NCBI GenBank assembly: GCA_028583415.1
Contig: CM053270.1
Coordinates: 53,020,173 to 53,084,172 of the forward strand
Direction of reading: 5' to 3'
Length of the DNA stretch: 64,000 nucleotides
Source of the DNA: Protea cynaroides
Lineage: Eukaryota > Streptophyta > Magnoliopsida > Proteales > Proteaceae
The notes below the pieces were generated by a model, which saw only the letters and a list, made by a program, of their open reading frames with translations, did no database searches and had not been told where the DNA came from. This document shows positions 11,628-22,364 of this stretch, piece after piece. Position 1 is the first letter of the stretch; the number at the start of each line of letters is the position of its first letter. The position numbers and the translations under genes are program-made.

Positions 11628-12860
11628 TCATGGAGCTAGAGGTGCTGGAGAAGGAGGTGCCTCATGATCCCGGTCATAGTCCTCAGTATACACTCTAGTC
11701 AGCCAAGCTACCTGAGTCTGGGTCACCTGGAGGCTAGCTGTTAGATCAGCCATCCGCTGATCAGACACGCGCTGGGCATCTAAAAGCTCTCCTACTCTCC
11801 CATCAGTCACGCGCTGAGCCTCTCCAATCTCTCCCAGTAGCCCCATCTCATCATCAGATGGTGGGTGTGAAGGACCAGTACTGTGTGAATGAACCCGAGA
11901 TGGGCCAGCTCCAGTGGAATGTGATGGTGATGGAGGAGGTATGGCGTCTACATCCATATACATACAATCATCATCCTCAGCACCACCCCCATGGACTCCT
12001 ATTGCTGCTGCTGCTGCTGCTGCTACCTCGGCCTCTGCCATCTCTACCCGGGTACGAGGACGCACCAGAGCGTTCCTCTCCTCGTCATTGACTTACGTAT
12101 CTCGCATCCCCATCTTGCAGATGGAATCCAAGTCAAGGTCAGAAGAGAAAGTATCCTCATGAATCCTCTCATCCAATAAGTCGACATGCAGGCGTGTGAG
12201 CAGGGTAGTGATCAAACACCCATAGGACAGGTTGCCTACCAGACCCGACATCGTAGCACGGATGATAATGTATGGCAGGCAGACGGGCTGCTTAGTCAAT
12301 TGGGAAATCCTATCATAATGCCCACTCTGAGGAATCTGGTTGTACTGAATGATCTTGTAGTACACCCGAGGTTCCGGCCGTAGGTTGATTACCTTCGTCT
12401 CCCAGCGATCACTTCTAAGAAGCTGGTGATCAATCTCAGCATGCATCATCAACGAAAATAACTGGGGTCCCTTGGGTGCACAGTATACCAAGGGGCCGTC
12501 ACTTGATATACCCAGGAGATCAGTCAACTGCTGGCAGTTAAAAGAAACTTCCACCCCTTTTACATAACTGGTAATCCTGAGCTCCCTATCCCTGTCTGTA
12601 TCATTGCGATCACCCACTACCTAATGGTTGCAATAGAACTACTTCACCAGAGCAGGACAGGTGCAAGACTCATACGTTATCATGGGGAGCCAACCCATGT
12701 CCCTAAAATCTCTCTCTACATTAAACAAGGCTAGACTAGCCAAGTTTACACAGCGACCCCCTTCCACCATTTTATGTTCATAACGAGTATACTGAGCCTC
12801 TGCCTCATTAGAGCGGAAACGAATGGGATCATGAGCTCTGGGAACTTTGGTGCGAGCCAT
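11628..12860 (-). pseudogene. element B: antisense ORF, putative plant transposon-protein family
   Basis: On the minus strand, one reading frame runs from ATG 12860 (MARTKVPRAHDPIRF) to TGA 11628-11630, about 410 codons, between PBS and gag and opposite to them. The N-terminal half shows FYCN...SYVKGVEVSFN...LLGIS and later 'IIQYNQIPQSGHYDRIS', 'LSYGCLITTLL', the pattern I associate with the Pfam 'putative plant transposon protein' family (Transposase_32-like, from memory). The C-terminal half is low complexity (alanine, histidine/serine/proline) then a heptad-like repeat (RVTDGRVGELLDAQRVSDQR). Three nonsense codons (12639-12641, 12621-12623, 12093-12095), all glutamine codons in copy C, break it. 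Open sequence also extends upstream to an ATG at 12929. The function is unknown; the domain assignment needs a profile search. Confidence 0.7.
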
Positions 12861-13887
12861 GCTATATGCAAAGACATAGACAAATAGAGAAGATATTATA
12901 TATGGTGAAAAACTCAAAATTTTGGGCATTATAACGACATGATTTGGCCAAAAGGCTCACTTTTCACCCAAATAGTTGGGCAGGAGGACTTACATAAGTT
13001 CCAAACCACCCTACGAGGTTCATACAGTTGGAAATTTAAACTAGGAAGGTCCAATTTGAAGAAATTTCAATAATTTGGAGAAAAACCCAAAAAATTAGGT
13101 CAAAAATGGAAAATTTCAAGTTTCTCAAGAACTAACCGATGAATCTCAAATGTTCTTTGGGGCTTTCGTCCATTGGGTGGCCAATAGCAAAAGCCCCCAA
13201 TAAAAATTAAACTTTTATGGTTAGAAAAATTTTAATTTGATGAAAACGCTATAAATGGGGAAAAACCTAGTTTTGAAAGCTTAAAAGTAAGGACCAATAG
13301 AGAACATACCTGAAGGAAAGGAACGGAGGTCGTGAATGGAAGAAATAATCACCAAACATGAGGGGTCGATACTGTAGCAACTCAGGGGAAACGAGTTGAG
13401 TTGAAGGAAAAAGAGAAAGTCATAAATGATTCCAAAAATCAGGTTTTAAAACTTGACTTGGGGTCGTGCGGTCGCAGAATTCGACTAAACATGCGACCCT
13501 ACGACCGACCCCAGGATCGACCCTAGGCTCTCGGTGAGCTGACAGACATTGTATGGTCAGACCCTGTGGTCGGACATATATCGACCAGGATCGGCCCTAG
13601 GCTCTCGGTGATCTGACAGACATCGTGTGGTCGGACCCTATGGTCGGACATATACTGACCCTATGTCCGATCCTAGGCTCTCGGTGAGTTGACAATGTTT
13701 TGTGAGGTCGCATACCCTGTGGTCGCACAGTGCGACCTACGATAGAAAATTCAGTATTTTCACTAAATGACTTGAAAAATTGGAATTTTACATTGATTAG
13801 TTGGATTTTGACATGGGAATGACTTATATTGTTTGCCTCACATGTTCTTTGATTGTTTTTCAGACACTACTACCACCAGAACAGGAA
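12861..13887 (+). other. element B leader between antisense ORF and gag
   Basis: Non-coding on both strands as far as I can see. 12930-13440 is AT-rich unique sequence that would include the antisense ORF's own upstream region; 13440-13745 is the GGTCG repeat block listed separately. An open frame runs into gag from 13801 but copies lack a shared start there, and the MAGRR start at 13888 is preferred because all three elements keep it. Confidence 0.7.
13440..13745 (+). repeat. ~75-bp GGTCGG repeat block, element B leader
   Basis: Three units begin at ctaggctctcggtg (13523, 13597, 13673; period 74-76) and contain gtggtcggacatata...gacc, an inverted motif. The block ends with ggtcgcaccctgtggtcgcac-type sequence. 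The same block in element C is at 60650-60925, where two of the hairpins are perfect. It lies immediately 5' of gag, where packaging or translation signals of retroelements are often found; that role is inference. Confidence 0.7.
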
Positions 13888-15148
13888 ATGGCTGGGCGAA
13901 GAATAACTAGGCGAGGTCGTAACCCAATTCCACCACCACCACCTGTGGAAAATCCTGAAGGAAAAGAGTCTCAGAATATGACAACACCAAGAGCTAGTGG
14001 CCAGGCAAATCCTACAAACTTGCCAGCCCCACCTACAGATTTGGCCACAACAGTAATGAACCTGGCACAACAGCTGCAGCAAATACAGCAGGTGCAAGCC
14101 AATATGCAAGCTGCTATAGGAATGGTTTTTCCAGTTGCACATACAATACCTATACCAGCCGGACAAGCTAGCACAGTACCAGGGGGTAGCAACATGGTAC
14201 CCCAAGCACCTCAAATGCCAGTTGTGCAAGCTCCAGTACAGAACCCTGAGGTAGCCCAATGCAGCTGTCAGTACCAACCACCTATGTATGGGGCCTATGC
14301 TCAGTATCAGTTGGACCACTCTCGACTGATCGAGCGTTTTCCAAAAATGAAACCTAAGGAATATAATGGAAAACAAGTAGATCCTTTGTGGCCAGCTCAC
14401 TGGATCGACGAGATGGAAAGGAATTTCATGATGATGACAGTTAATGAGGAGGAGAAAATACTGTGTAGCATTTATGCTGAAAGGCGATGCACACCACTGG
14501 TGGAAGTCCACTCGGATTTATCTATTAACCAAGCATGCCCAATTGACCTGGACTATCCATAAAGAGGCATTCTTCGAGAAGTACTTTCCTAGAAGTTTCA
14601 AAGAGGCTATGGAAAGAGAGTTTCTGAGTCTGTATCAGGGACAGATGACAGTGGATGCATACCAACAATGTTATGAGGAGCTATTTTTCTTTGCTCACTC
14701 TAGCATGCAGGAGGAAAATACTGAAACCCGAATGTTCATCATGGGACTTAGGGGAAGCATTCGAGAGCATGTTTTGGGCTTGGAAAAGAAAGTTTATAAT
14801 GAAGCAGTGCAGATTGCTCGAGTACTAGAATCGAGCCAGAGAGAGAGCTATTTTTCTCAGAATAGAGGTATCAAGAGGGCAAATGAAAATTCTTATAATG
14901 GAGGGAACACAAAGACATTCAAACCCTTCCGTACTCAAGGATTTAATGTTGGAGCCAAGATTACTCCAACAGTCCAACCTCAACAAAAGCAAAATAATGA
15001 AGGAGTAAAATGCTATAACTGCAATCAAGTAGGACATTATTCTAGGGAATGTCCTAAGCCCAGGAAGTAGCTACAACAAGGAAAGGTTTATGCAGTTACA
15101 TCTGAGGATGCTGCCACATCGCCTGATGTGGTTACATGTATGACCTGA
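13888..15148 (+). pseudogene. element B: gag pseudogene
   Basis: Starts ATG 13888 (MAGRRITRRGRNPIPPPPP). A proline-rich N-terminus is followed by glutamine-rich repeats (LAQQLQQIQQVQANMQAAIG), the gag core with DPLWPAHWIDEMER and FFEKYFPRSFKEAMEREF, and a CCHC knuckle CYNCNQVGHYSREC near 15010-15050. A 2-nt deletion near 14466 (tgtagcattt against tgtgcagcattt in element C) shifts the frame, and a TAG at 15068-15070 replaces a CAG of copy C. The frame would end at TGA 15146-15148 inside the 69-nt spacer. The normal product is the capsid/nucleocapsid precursor. The rest of the sequence is close to its sister copies. Confidence 0.88.
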
Positions 15149-15206
15149 ACCTTTCATTTTGTGTTACCTTGTGTAAGCATGTAGACTAAATTAAAACAAA
15201 TCACAG
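15138..15206 (+). other. 69-nt stop-containing GT...AG segment between gag and protease (element B)
   Basis: Begins GTATGACCTGAACC and ends AAATCACAG; in-frame TGA and TAG. A branch-point-like AGACTAAAT lies about 22 nt before the AG. Removal gives ...GTTACA-TGTATCGTACC, in frame with protease. The length equals that in A and C. Confidence 0.6.
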
Positions 15207-18200
15207 GTATCGTACCTAATAATGGCATACCCGCTAGTGCTTTGATTCTGGAGCTACTCATTCTTTTATATCTGTGTCATTTGGAAAGAAGCTAAAACTA
15301 CCCCTCAGATCTTTAGACTACAAATTGCTTGTATGATCACCTATGGGATTAGAGGTGGAATTAGAAAAAGGTTATGGACCATGTCCAGTTCTTATCGGTG
15401 AGAAGATTTTGGATGCAACCCTGATTCAACTCGAAATGGCAAACTTTGATGTTATATTGGGAATGGATATGGTTAGCTCAGCATTCTGCAAACCTATTAT
15501 GTACAGAAAGGAAGCTGACATTTAAAGACAAGGAAGGAGCAGAGTTTAGTTTTGCGAGAACCAAACTTCCCCGTAAACAAAAACTCATTCTCTCTGCATT
15601 AAAGGCTAAAAAATGCCTTGAGAAAGGAGGAGTTGGGTATCTAGTATCCGTGGTTGATCTCACTAAGAAAGTACTACAAATGGAGGATATTGATGTTGTG
15701 CGTGACTTTCTTGATGTATTTCCTGAGGAACTACCAGGACTACCATCCGACCAAGCGACAGAGTTCGTTATAGATCTAATACCCGGAGCCGCACCAGTTT
15801 CTAAAGCACCCTATCGATTGGCTCCTACTAAACTGAAGGAATTAAAGGTACAGTTACAAGAATTACTGGACAAGGGTTATATCAGACCTAGCATATCACC
15901 ATGGGGAGCACCAGTACTGTTTGTAAAGAATAAGGACGGTAGCGTTCGACTGTGTATAGACTATCGGGAATTGAATAAGCTTACAATAAAAAATCGATAC
16001 CCATTGCCTCAGATCGATGACTTGTTCGATCAGTTGCAAGGTGCCAAGGTGTTCTCCAAGATTGATCTTCGGTCAGGATACCATTACTTGAAGATTAAGG
16101 AAGGTGATATTCCAAAGACAACATTCAGAACAAGATACAGACATTATGAATTTTTAGTCATGTCTTTTGGATTAACTAACGCACCCGTAACTTTTATGGA
16201 ACTCATGAATCTGGTATTCCATGATATGTTGGATACATCAGTCATTGTGTTTATTGATGATATATTGGTCTACTCCAAGGACAAGGAAACTCATGTCATG
16301 AATCTAAGAGCCGCTCTGCAGCGACTAAGAAAAGAGAAGTTTTACGTAAAATTTACAAAGTGTGAGTTTTGGCTAAAAGTGGTCGCTTTCTTAGGCCATG
16401 TTGTATCCACTGAGGGAATTAAAGTGGATCCTAGCAAGATTGAAGCCAATGTGAAGTGGGAAGCACCTAAGAGTGTTGCAGAAATTAGAAGTTTCCTAGG
16501 TCTAGCTGGGTATTATCGACGATTCGTGGAAGACTATTCCAGAATTACCATACCTCTTACCAGTTTGACTAAGAAAGGAGAAAAGTTTGTTTGGACCGAC
16601 AAATGTGAGAAAAGTTTCCAAACATTGAAGGCTAGATTGATATCTGCTCCCATCTTGACTATTCCTATTCCAAGACAACCATTTACCTTGTACACTGATG
16701 CGTCTGGATTGGGTTTAGAATATGTACTTATGCAAGGGGAACAAGTAGTTGTGTATACCTCAAAACAACTGAAGACACATGAGAAGAACTATCCCACTCA
16801 TGACTTAGAATTAATGACAGTAGTACATGTTGTCAAGATATTGAGACATTATTTGTATGGAGAGAAATTTCAGATTAAATCAGATCATAAGAGTCTTACT
16901 TATCTTTTTAATCAGAAGGAGTAGAATGTGAGACAGAGAAGATGGCTGGAACTATTAAAGGATTATGATTGCGATATCCAGTATCATCCAGGAAAAGCTA
17001 ATGTAGTTGCTGATGCGCTAAGCAGAAAAGCAATGATAAAATCCCAAGGAGAGGTTAACACGACTGCGGCAATGTGTGTTACAGGAAATCCATCATGGTA
17101 ATGAGCAGTTTGTGATAGATGCACCGGGTGGGTCAACCAACCAATGGTTTATTCATCGATTTTCAAATATGTTTGCCACATTGAAGATTGTACCTGATAT
17201 AATAGATGAAGTGAAAACCGCTCTTAAATCAGACCCTTATCTGAGAACGGTACAAGAAGACATCGAAAAAGGTAAGACCATTCCTGAGTTCACCTTGGAC
17301 AACGAAAATGTACTGAAGTACAAAGGAAGAGTATGTGTTTCTGAAATGAAAAACTTGGACATTAGACACAGACTAATGAAGGAAGCTCACACCATCGCTT
17401 ATTCGGTACATCCTGGAAGTACAAAAATGTATCATGATTTGAAGAAATTATATTGGTGGAGAGGAATGAAAGGAGATGTAGCTAAATTTGTCTCAATGCC
17501 TAAATTGTCAGAGGGTGAAGGCTGAACGGCAAAGACCTACAGGATTGTTGCAGCCACTACCAGAACCAGCATGGAAATGAAACTGCATCACTATGGACTT
17601 CGTCACAGGGTTACCATTGACTCCCCGAGTAGTTGACGCGATCTGGGTGATTGTAAATCGTCTGACGAAGACAGCTCGCTTCATAGCTATACGACCTCAG
17701 TACACCCTAGAGAGGTTAGCCAAGCTATATGTGGATAACATTGTCAGATTACATGGTGTACCTGAAAGCATTGTATCCGATAAAGACCCACGCTTTACCT
17801 CAACGTTTTGGGAAGGATTACAGAAGGCTATGGGTACCACATTGAAATTCAGTACTGCATTCCATCCTCAGACAGATGGACAGTTGGAGCGTACCATTCA
17901 GATTTTAGAAGACATGCTTCGAGCCTGTGTTATTGATTTCAAAGGATCATGGGATGAGAAACTATCATTGATTGAGTTCGCCTATAACAACAGCTATCAG
18001 GCTACTATATAGATGTCACCCTATGAAGCACTATATGGTAGGAAGTGTCGAACTCCTTTGTTTTGGAATGAAGTTGGTGAACGGAGTATTGTTGGACCAG
18101 AATTTGTTGAAGAGACTTGTCGTGTAGTCGACATTATTAAGGAAAGAGTTAGAACGGCTCAGAATCGTCAGACATAGTATGCAGATACTCGACGTCGAGA

Positions 18201-18612
18201 CCTTGAATTTTTCGTAGGTGATAAGGTATTCTTGAAAATATCACCTATGCGAGGTTTAAAACAATTCAGACAGAAAGGGAAGCTAAGTCTGAGATATCTC
18301 GGGCCATATGAGATTCTAGCTAAACATGGAAAAGTGGCGTATCAGTTAGCACTACCACCATTTATGTCAAGTGTGCATGATGTATTTCATATCTCATTAT
18401 TGAAGAAGTACGTCAGGGATCCAACACACATTTTAACAGCAGATCCACCAAATCTAACTAATCATTTGACATTCGAAGTACCACCAACTGAAATCACCAG
18501 TCGAAAGGTTCAATGTCTACGCAACCGTTACATTTATTATGTTAAGGTCACTTGGAGGAGCCGAGATATAAAAGAGATCACATGGGAAGAAGAGAATGCT
18601 ATGCGAAAGTAA
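15207..18612 (+). pseudogene. element B: pol pseudogene (PR-RT-RNase H-IN-chromodomain)
   Basis: Protease is damaged: about 4 nt are lost at 15236-15245 ahead of the DSG motif, TGA at about 15334 stands for CGA of element A, and there is a 1-nt insertion near 15468. RT and RNase H are open from about 15446 to TAG 16924: [26 protein letters not shown], then [12 protein letters not shown] and [10 protein letters not shown]. Integrase follows in pieces: the H2C2 finger (HTIAYSVHPGS...; frameshift near 17490 just before its cysteines), then the catalytic core 17593-18012 with D of MDFVTGLP, SDKDPRF and the glutamate in DGQLER. TAG codons interrupt at 18010 and 18175. The C-terminus ends YVKVTWRSRDIKEITWEEEN, a chromodomain-like tail typical of Del/Tekay chromoviruses. 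It cannot encode a working polyprotein. Confidence 0.9.
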
Positions 18613-18670
18613 TATCCTCACCTTTTCAACTCAGAAGGTATGTGTAAATTTTGAGGACAAAATTTTTAAT

Positions 18671-18683
18671 AAGAGGGGGGAGT
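18671..18683 (+). other. polypurine tract, element B
   Basis: AAGAGGGGGGAGT directly abuts the 3' LTR (TGTAAGACCC). It is the plus-strand primer site for reverse transcription. Confidence 0.9.
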
Positions 18684-19046
18684 TGTAAGACCCGTATCGA
18701 TCTAACCGGTCTTACCACCTTGTACCAGGTCTACCTATTATGGACGAGCCAAGTGGACCAAGTGCGTGAAGAAACCATAAGACCAGTAATGAAATTTAAC
18801 TCAAAAATAGTCAAATATGAATGTGTGGTCGCATGCCTAAATAGGTGTGACCGACACCACCTCAAAAGAGTCCAACCCTATGAAATTAGGCCATGGGGTC
18901 AGACTTTTAAAAAAGGTAGGGTCGTGGATTCTGCGACCCCACCTCCGACCCCACGGAACCCAGTCAGAACCGAGATTAGGAAACCTTCCTAATCCAAAGG
19001 GGGTCTTTCCTAAACTCATTAGGGAATATTATGGAGGGTTTTCCTC

Positions 19047-19054
19047 TATAAATA
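19047..19054 (+). promoter_or_regulatory. TATA box of the gypsy LTR
   Basis: TATAAATA in ctctataaataggatg, about 360 bp into the LTR; in the 5' LTR of B the site is TATAAATT (9382-9389). It marks the probable U3/R border about 30 bp downstream. Confidence 0.6.
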
Positions 19055-19550
19055 GGATGTCCTTTAGCCTCTTTCACTCCTTTAGAACCCTAATTGAAAG
19101 TGAGAGAAAGAGAAGAGAAGGAGGAAAAGGAAAATCTAAGAAGAAGACTAAGGAGGAGGAAAATTCTGAGAAAACTCTGATTCTTCGGCAAGCATAAGGT
19201 ATGAACCTAATTCCCATGATTAATTGAGAGCCAAGAATAGTTCATGAAGAAGATAGGATCTACGAGAAACCCAAATCATCCATCCATGGGTAAATTCCAA
19301 TAGAATCCATGGAGGAAATTATTGTGGACAGTGGATCGTATATAAAATAATATTTCTGAGCTATAAAACAATCATAGGAAGGACTATGATGATAAGCCAA
19401 GGGATCCAAACATGAAGGAATGGAGTTGATAGTGAAAGGTCAACCATAACACGTGTGGTCGCACGTGGGGTCACATGATTTCTAACCCTACAAGACCCAC
19501 ATGTCCGACCACATGCCCTCGGGAAGTTTCCAGAGAGGGTGTGGTCACAC

Positions 19551-19577
19551 GTAGGGTCGGAGTATGTCCGACCCTAC
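19551..19577 (+). other. perfect 10-bp GGTCG/CGACC stem-loop in the gypsy 3' LTR
   Basis: GTAGGGTCGG, loop AGTATGT, CCGACCCTAC. The 5' LTR counterpart (9889-9909) has a different outer stem. Confidence 0.65.
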
Positions 19578-21007
19578 CCTGTAATCCCACACCCTGTGGT
19601 CGTAAAAACTGAGACCCCAGGTGCTACCCCACATGCGATCCCTCAATTTATATTAGTCTAAACACATGAGAATTTATTCTAATTAAAATCTATCAACTTG
19701 TAAGGTTTTCTAGTGGTCTAAGAGTGAATTACAAAGCTTGAACGAGGATCTATTATCGACCAAAGGTGAGGGAACAAGACCTAAACTAATTGACTAGTAA
19801 TAAACTATTTTTGTTTATTGAGTTCGATGCCATGAATGATTCTATGCTGGTATATGTGTAATGTGCATTTAATGTGTCATCCAATATTCCTGCTATTACA
19901 GTCCATGCATATTTAATTTTATTTATTTATAACATGATGATGATGATGATGTTAGGAATAGGCATGTGAATGTTTATGTGTGGTTGGTGTACTCGATGCG
20001 AGTGGGGCATCAGGGAAAGTGTGATGCAGTGCGGTCCTAAGCACATTAGCTCATCTCTGCTCAAGTCTTGTCCACTAACATCATCGTATCTCCATTACCT
20101 TAGCAGAACTATTACGTCGTAGGGCATCAGGGGAGGTGGTCTCGGACCGTGTAGTCTTTGACTCTGTCGGGGAGCCATAGCCCTATCTCTATGGACGTAT
20201 TGAGGGATGCTGGGGTGAGGCCTTGGATACACTGTTTGACATTAGCATTGGTTTGTTGTGAGCCTAGTTTGCATTTCCTCGCCAATAGGGGCTTACGTGT
20301 TGGTATGGGTAGGGCATCAGAGGAAATGTGATGCGGTGCGGTCCTAAGTACTTTAGCTCTATCCCTATTCCATGGTGGGGTGATTGTGGACGACAATGAT
20401 GTTTAATCCATTGGGTGGGCTTATACACCTGTGTATAGAGGTGCGGCGGCCACCAAACCTTTCTATTGCACATTGCAAACTTATGAACCAGACCAAAGAT
20501 ATGAATTGAATGCATGCATATATTTATTGCATCGTTTTGTTTGCTCACTGAGCCGTGATGTGTGCACACCCTTTCGACGTCGAATATTTTTAGTTGATGA
20601 TGTAGGTACTACTGTAGAAGACTATAAAAATGCTCTGATGTATGGACATGCTATAGCAATGGATGCAGAAGTTATGACGAAGTCGCATGATTCATCGTGC
20701 GAGTGCAACTCATGCGTCTTCGATTAGATTTATAGTTGGATTATTAAGAACATGTAATTGATTAATTTATTTTATTTTATGTCTTTGTCATTTGGAGATA
20801 ATTGGATAATTTATTTATTTTATCACCGTTAGACTCTCAGTTCATTAAATATTAAAGACTTCCGTTATTGTGTATTTATTCTGATTATGGTTGTGGATGT
20901 GTATGGTTTAAGCAAACGGACACAACCAATTTGAGATCCTGGTTGAACCGTTGGATCATAGACAGTTCATCACACCATTCTGATTGGTACGAAATTGGGG
21001 AGTGACA

Positions 21008-21012
21008 GGTTA
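21008..21012. other. GGTTA target-site duplication, right side of element B
   Basis: Five bases after the 3' LTR. The identical GGTTA precedes the 5' LTR start of element C (29881-29885), showing both came from one insertion. Confidence 0.85.
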
Positions 21013-21493
21013 CCTCCACATGACACCCTCATCAGGATTGAGGAGGTGTGTTATGTCACTCTGTACGCCCATCATTTGCTGGTTACTGGTAATCTGATGA
21101 TAAGACCCTCATTAGATGGCCATGGATTAACACCACATCGCCATAGCTCCTCCGTTAAAGCAGGAGACTCGGATAGATTCTGAACTCAATACAGTGACTG
21201 CTCTAAGACCTTGGAAGGAGTCCCAAGATTCCTGCAACTACAAGGGAACAATCCCAGGCCACTCCATACTCTACAGATACCTTTACACTGAAATAAATGG
21301 ATCTGAATACTCTTATGCTATTAAAAACCCTACTCTATTCTGAACTCAGTCTTCTACCTCTGAGGTCATTTACTTATCATCCTTGAGCTGAATTAGGCAT
21401 CGAAGTGGCCCTTGGGTTATTCTACCTGTCCAACTTGATTGTCTTTATCATTGTGTGACAGGTGTCTAGAATCAAGGGATCGACCAAAATCCG
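21013..21493. other. no gene recognised
   Basis: About 480 bp of mixed-composition DNA with short, unsupported open frames. It is the right flank of the original gypsy insertion. It runs into a copia remnant at about 21494. Confidence 0.5.
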
Positions 21494-21880
21494 ATGATAA
21501 CAACACGTACCAAACATGTTGCGTTGGACGATCACTTTGTGTGGGAAAAATTAGCGAGCAAAGAACTGAAAGCATGTTTTATTTTGACTCTGGATCAAAT
21601 AGCCAATAATTTCACAAAACCATTGTGGATTGGGATCCTGTGCAGTGAGGCCAAAGTGGGAGTGAGGATCCTAGCCACTCAAAGTCGATTGGGATGTCCT
21701 CACTGGCCACCCAAAGTGCATCGGGATGTGTCCCGATACACTTTGGGTGGTTAGGATCCTCACTGCCACTTTGACCTCACTACTGGTGATCTTTTTCCAA
21801 CCATTGTTTAGTAAACGATTTGCTAATCTACCGTTCAAGCTCACAGTCCTCTTGCCAATAGTTTACTTGCACTGGGGGGT
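21494..21880 (+). pseudogene. copia RNase H C-terminal remnant, interrupted by a MITE
   Basis: The translation RTKHVALDDHFVWEKLASKE followed by DQIANNFTKPL (to about 21625) and, after the MITE, SKRFANLPFKLTVLLP is the C-terminal end of a Ty1/copia RNase H, most like the Ale lineage. It is followed by a G-run polypurine tract. Only about 90 codons remain. A second Ale-like fragment overlapping this part of the protein is at 29190-29500. Confidence 0.8.
21626..21798. mobile_element. 173-bp MITE with 8-bp TSD (hAT-like)
   Basis: Flanked by AACCATTG at 21618-21625 and 21799-21806. It disrupts the copia RNase H frame, which resumes afterwards. Internal inverted arms of about 52 bp: gtgaggccaaagtgggag... 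(from 21644) pairs with ...ccactttgacctcac (to 21781), with a few mismatches; the middle repeats 'cccaaagtgcatcggga'. It has no coding capacity. The 8-bp duplication suggests mobilisation by a hAT transposase. Confidence 0.7.
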
Positions 21881-21884
21881 GCTG

Positions 21885-22364
21885 ATAAGGATAATGACCC
21901 ACACACTGGTCAACAATCCATTTCAAGATTGGGGGGGGGGGGTGATAAGGATAATGACCCACACACCGGTCAGCAATCCGTTTCAAGATTCTAATAAGTT
22001 CAGATTATCGTAGGTATCCGTCTTGATCTGTTGGATCTACTGATTGTTAATCATGCTCCTAACACCTGTACTATCTCCAAAAATATGTAGTGGTTACAAA
22101 TCTATAAATTCTAATTCTATTCCTAAAATCTCTCCAAATATATGTAGCGGTTACAAATCTACAAATTCTGGTCCTAAATTCTCTCCAAAGATATGTACAA
22201 ATCTATAAATTCTGGTCCTAAAATCTCTCAAAAAATATTATTGATACTTTGACATATCCTAAAGGATAGTATAAAATGGTGAATGAGTGACTCTATGCTT
22301 AAGACAAGCAATAGAGTTGTTTTCAATTAAAAAACATTTCATGGATTAAAAAACATTTCAGAGG
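21885..22364 (+). repeat. copia 3' LTR fragment with tandem repeats
   Basis: 'TGATAAGGATAATGACCCAC' occurs twice (about 21892 and 21943), separated by a G-run, like a duplicated PPT-LTR start. Then come about three ~60-bp units with 'atgtagtggttacaaatct' and 'tctggtcctaaa' (22075-22240). A possible TATA (agtataaaatgg) is near 22270. It is cut off at about 22365 where gypsy LTR sequence starts. Confidence 0.55.

Larger units (their letters stand above)
9251..21007 (+). mobile_element. gypsy element B (Del/Tekay-like), nearly complete but degenerate
   Basis: Order on the plus strand: partial 5' LTR (9251-11339), PBS for initiator tRNA-Met, antisense ORF, repeat-bearing leader, gag, stop-containing spacer, protease-RT-RNase H-integrase with chromodomain-like end, PPT, complete 3' LTR (18684-21007), then TSD GGTTA. 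The first 237 bp of the 5' LTR are replaced by LARD copy 1. By eye the two LTRs are about 90% identical, so the insertion is old. The sister copy is element C (29886 to the window end). Confidence 0.9.
18684..21007 (+). repeat. element B: complete 3' LTR (2.32 kb)
   Basis: TGTAAGACCCGTATCGATC ... GGAGTGACA. The U3 is short (TATAAATA at 19047-19054, about 360 bp in), so R-U5 is about 1.9 kb. It has GGTCG motifs at 19450-19640 with a 10-bp-arm hairpin, a gatgatgatg run near 19940, and the 98-codon open frame 20431-20727 lacking an ATG. It is followed by TSD GGTTA. Differences from 9251-11339 amount to roughly one in ten bases by eye. Confidence 0.92.

Noticed and set aside
13870..14511. Long minus-strand frame opposite element B gag (and 61230-61700 opposite C gag)
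   Set aside because: Shadow of gag codon bias; not the antisense ORF family and no start conserved.
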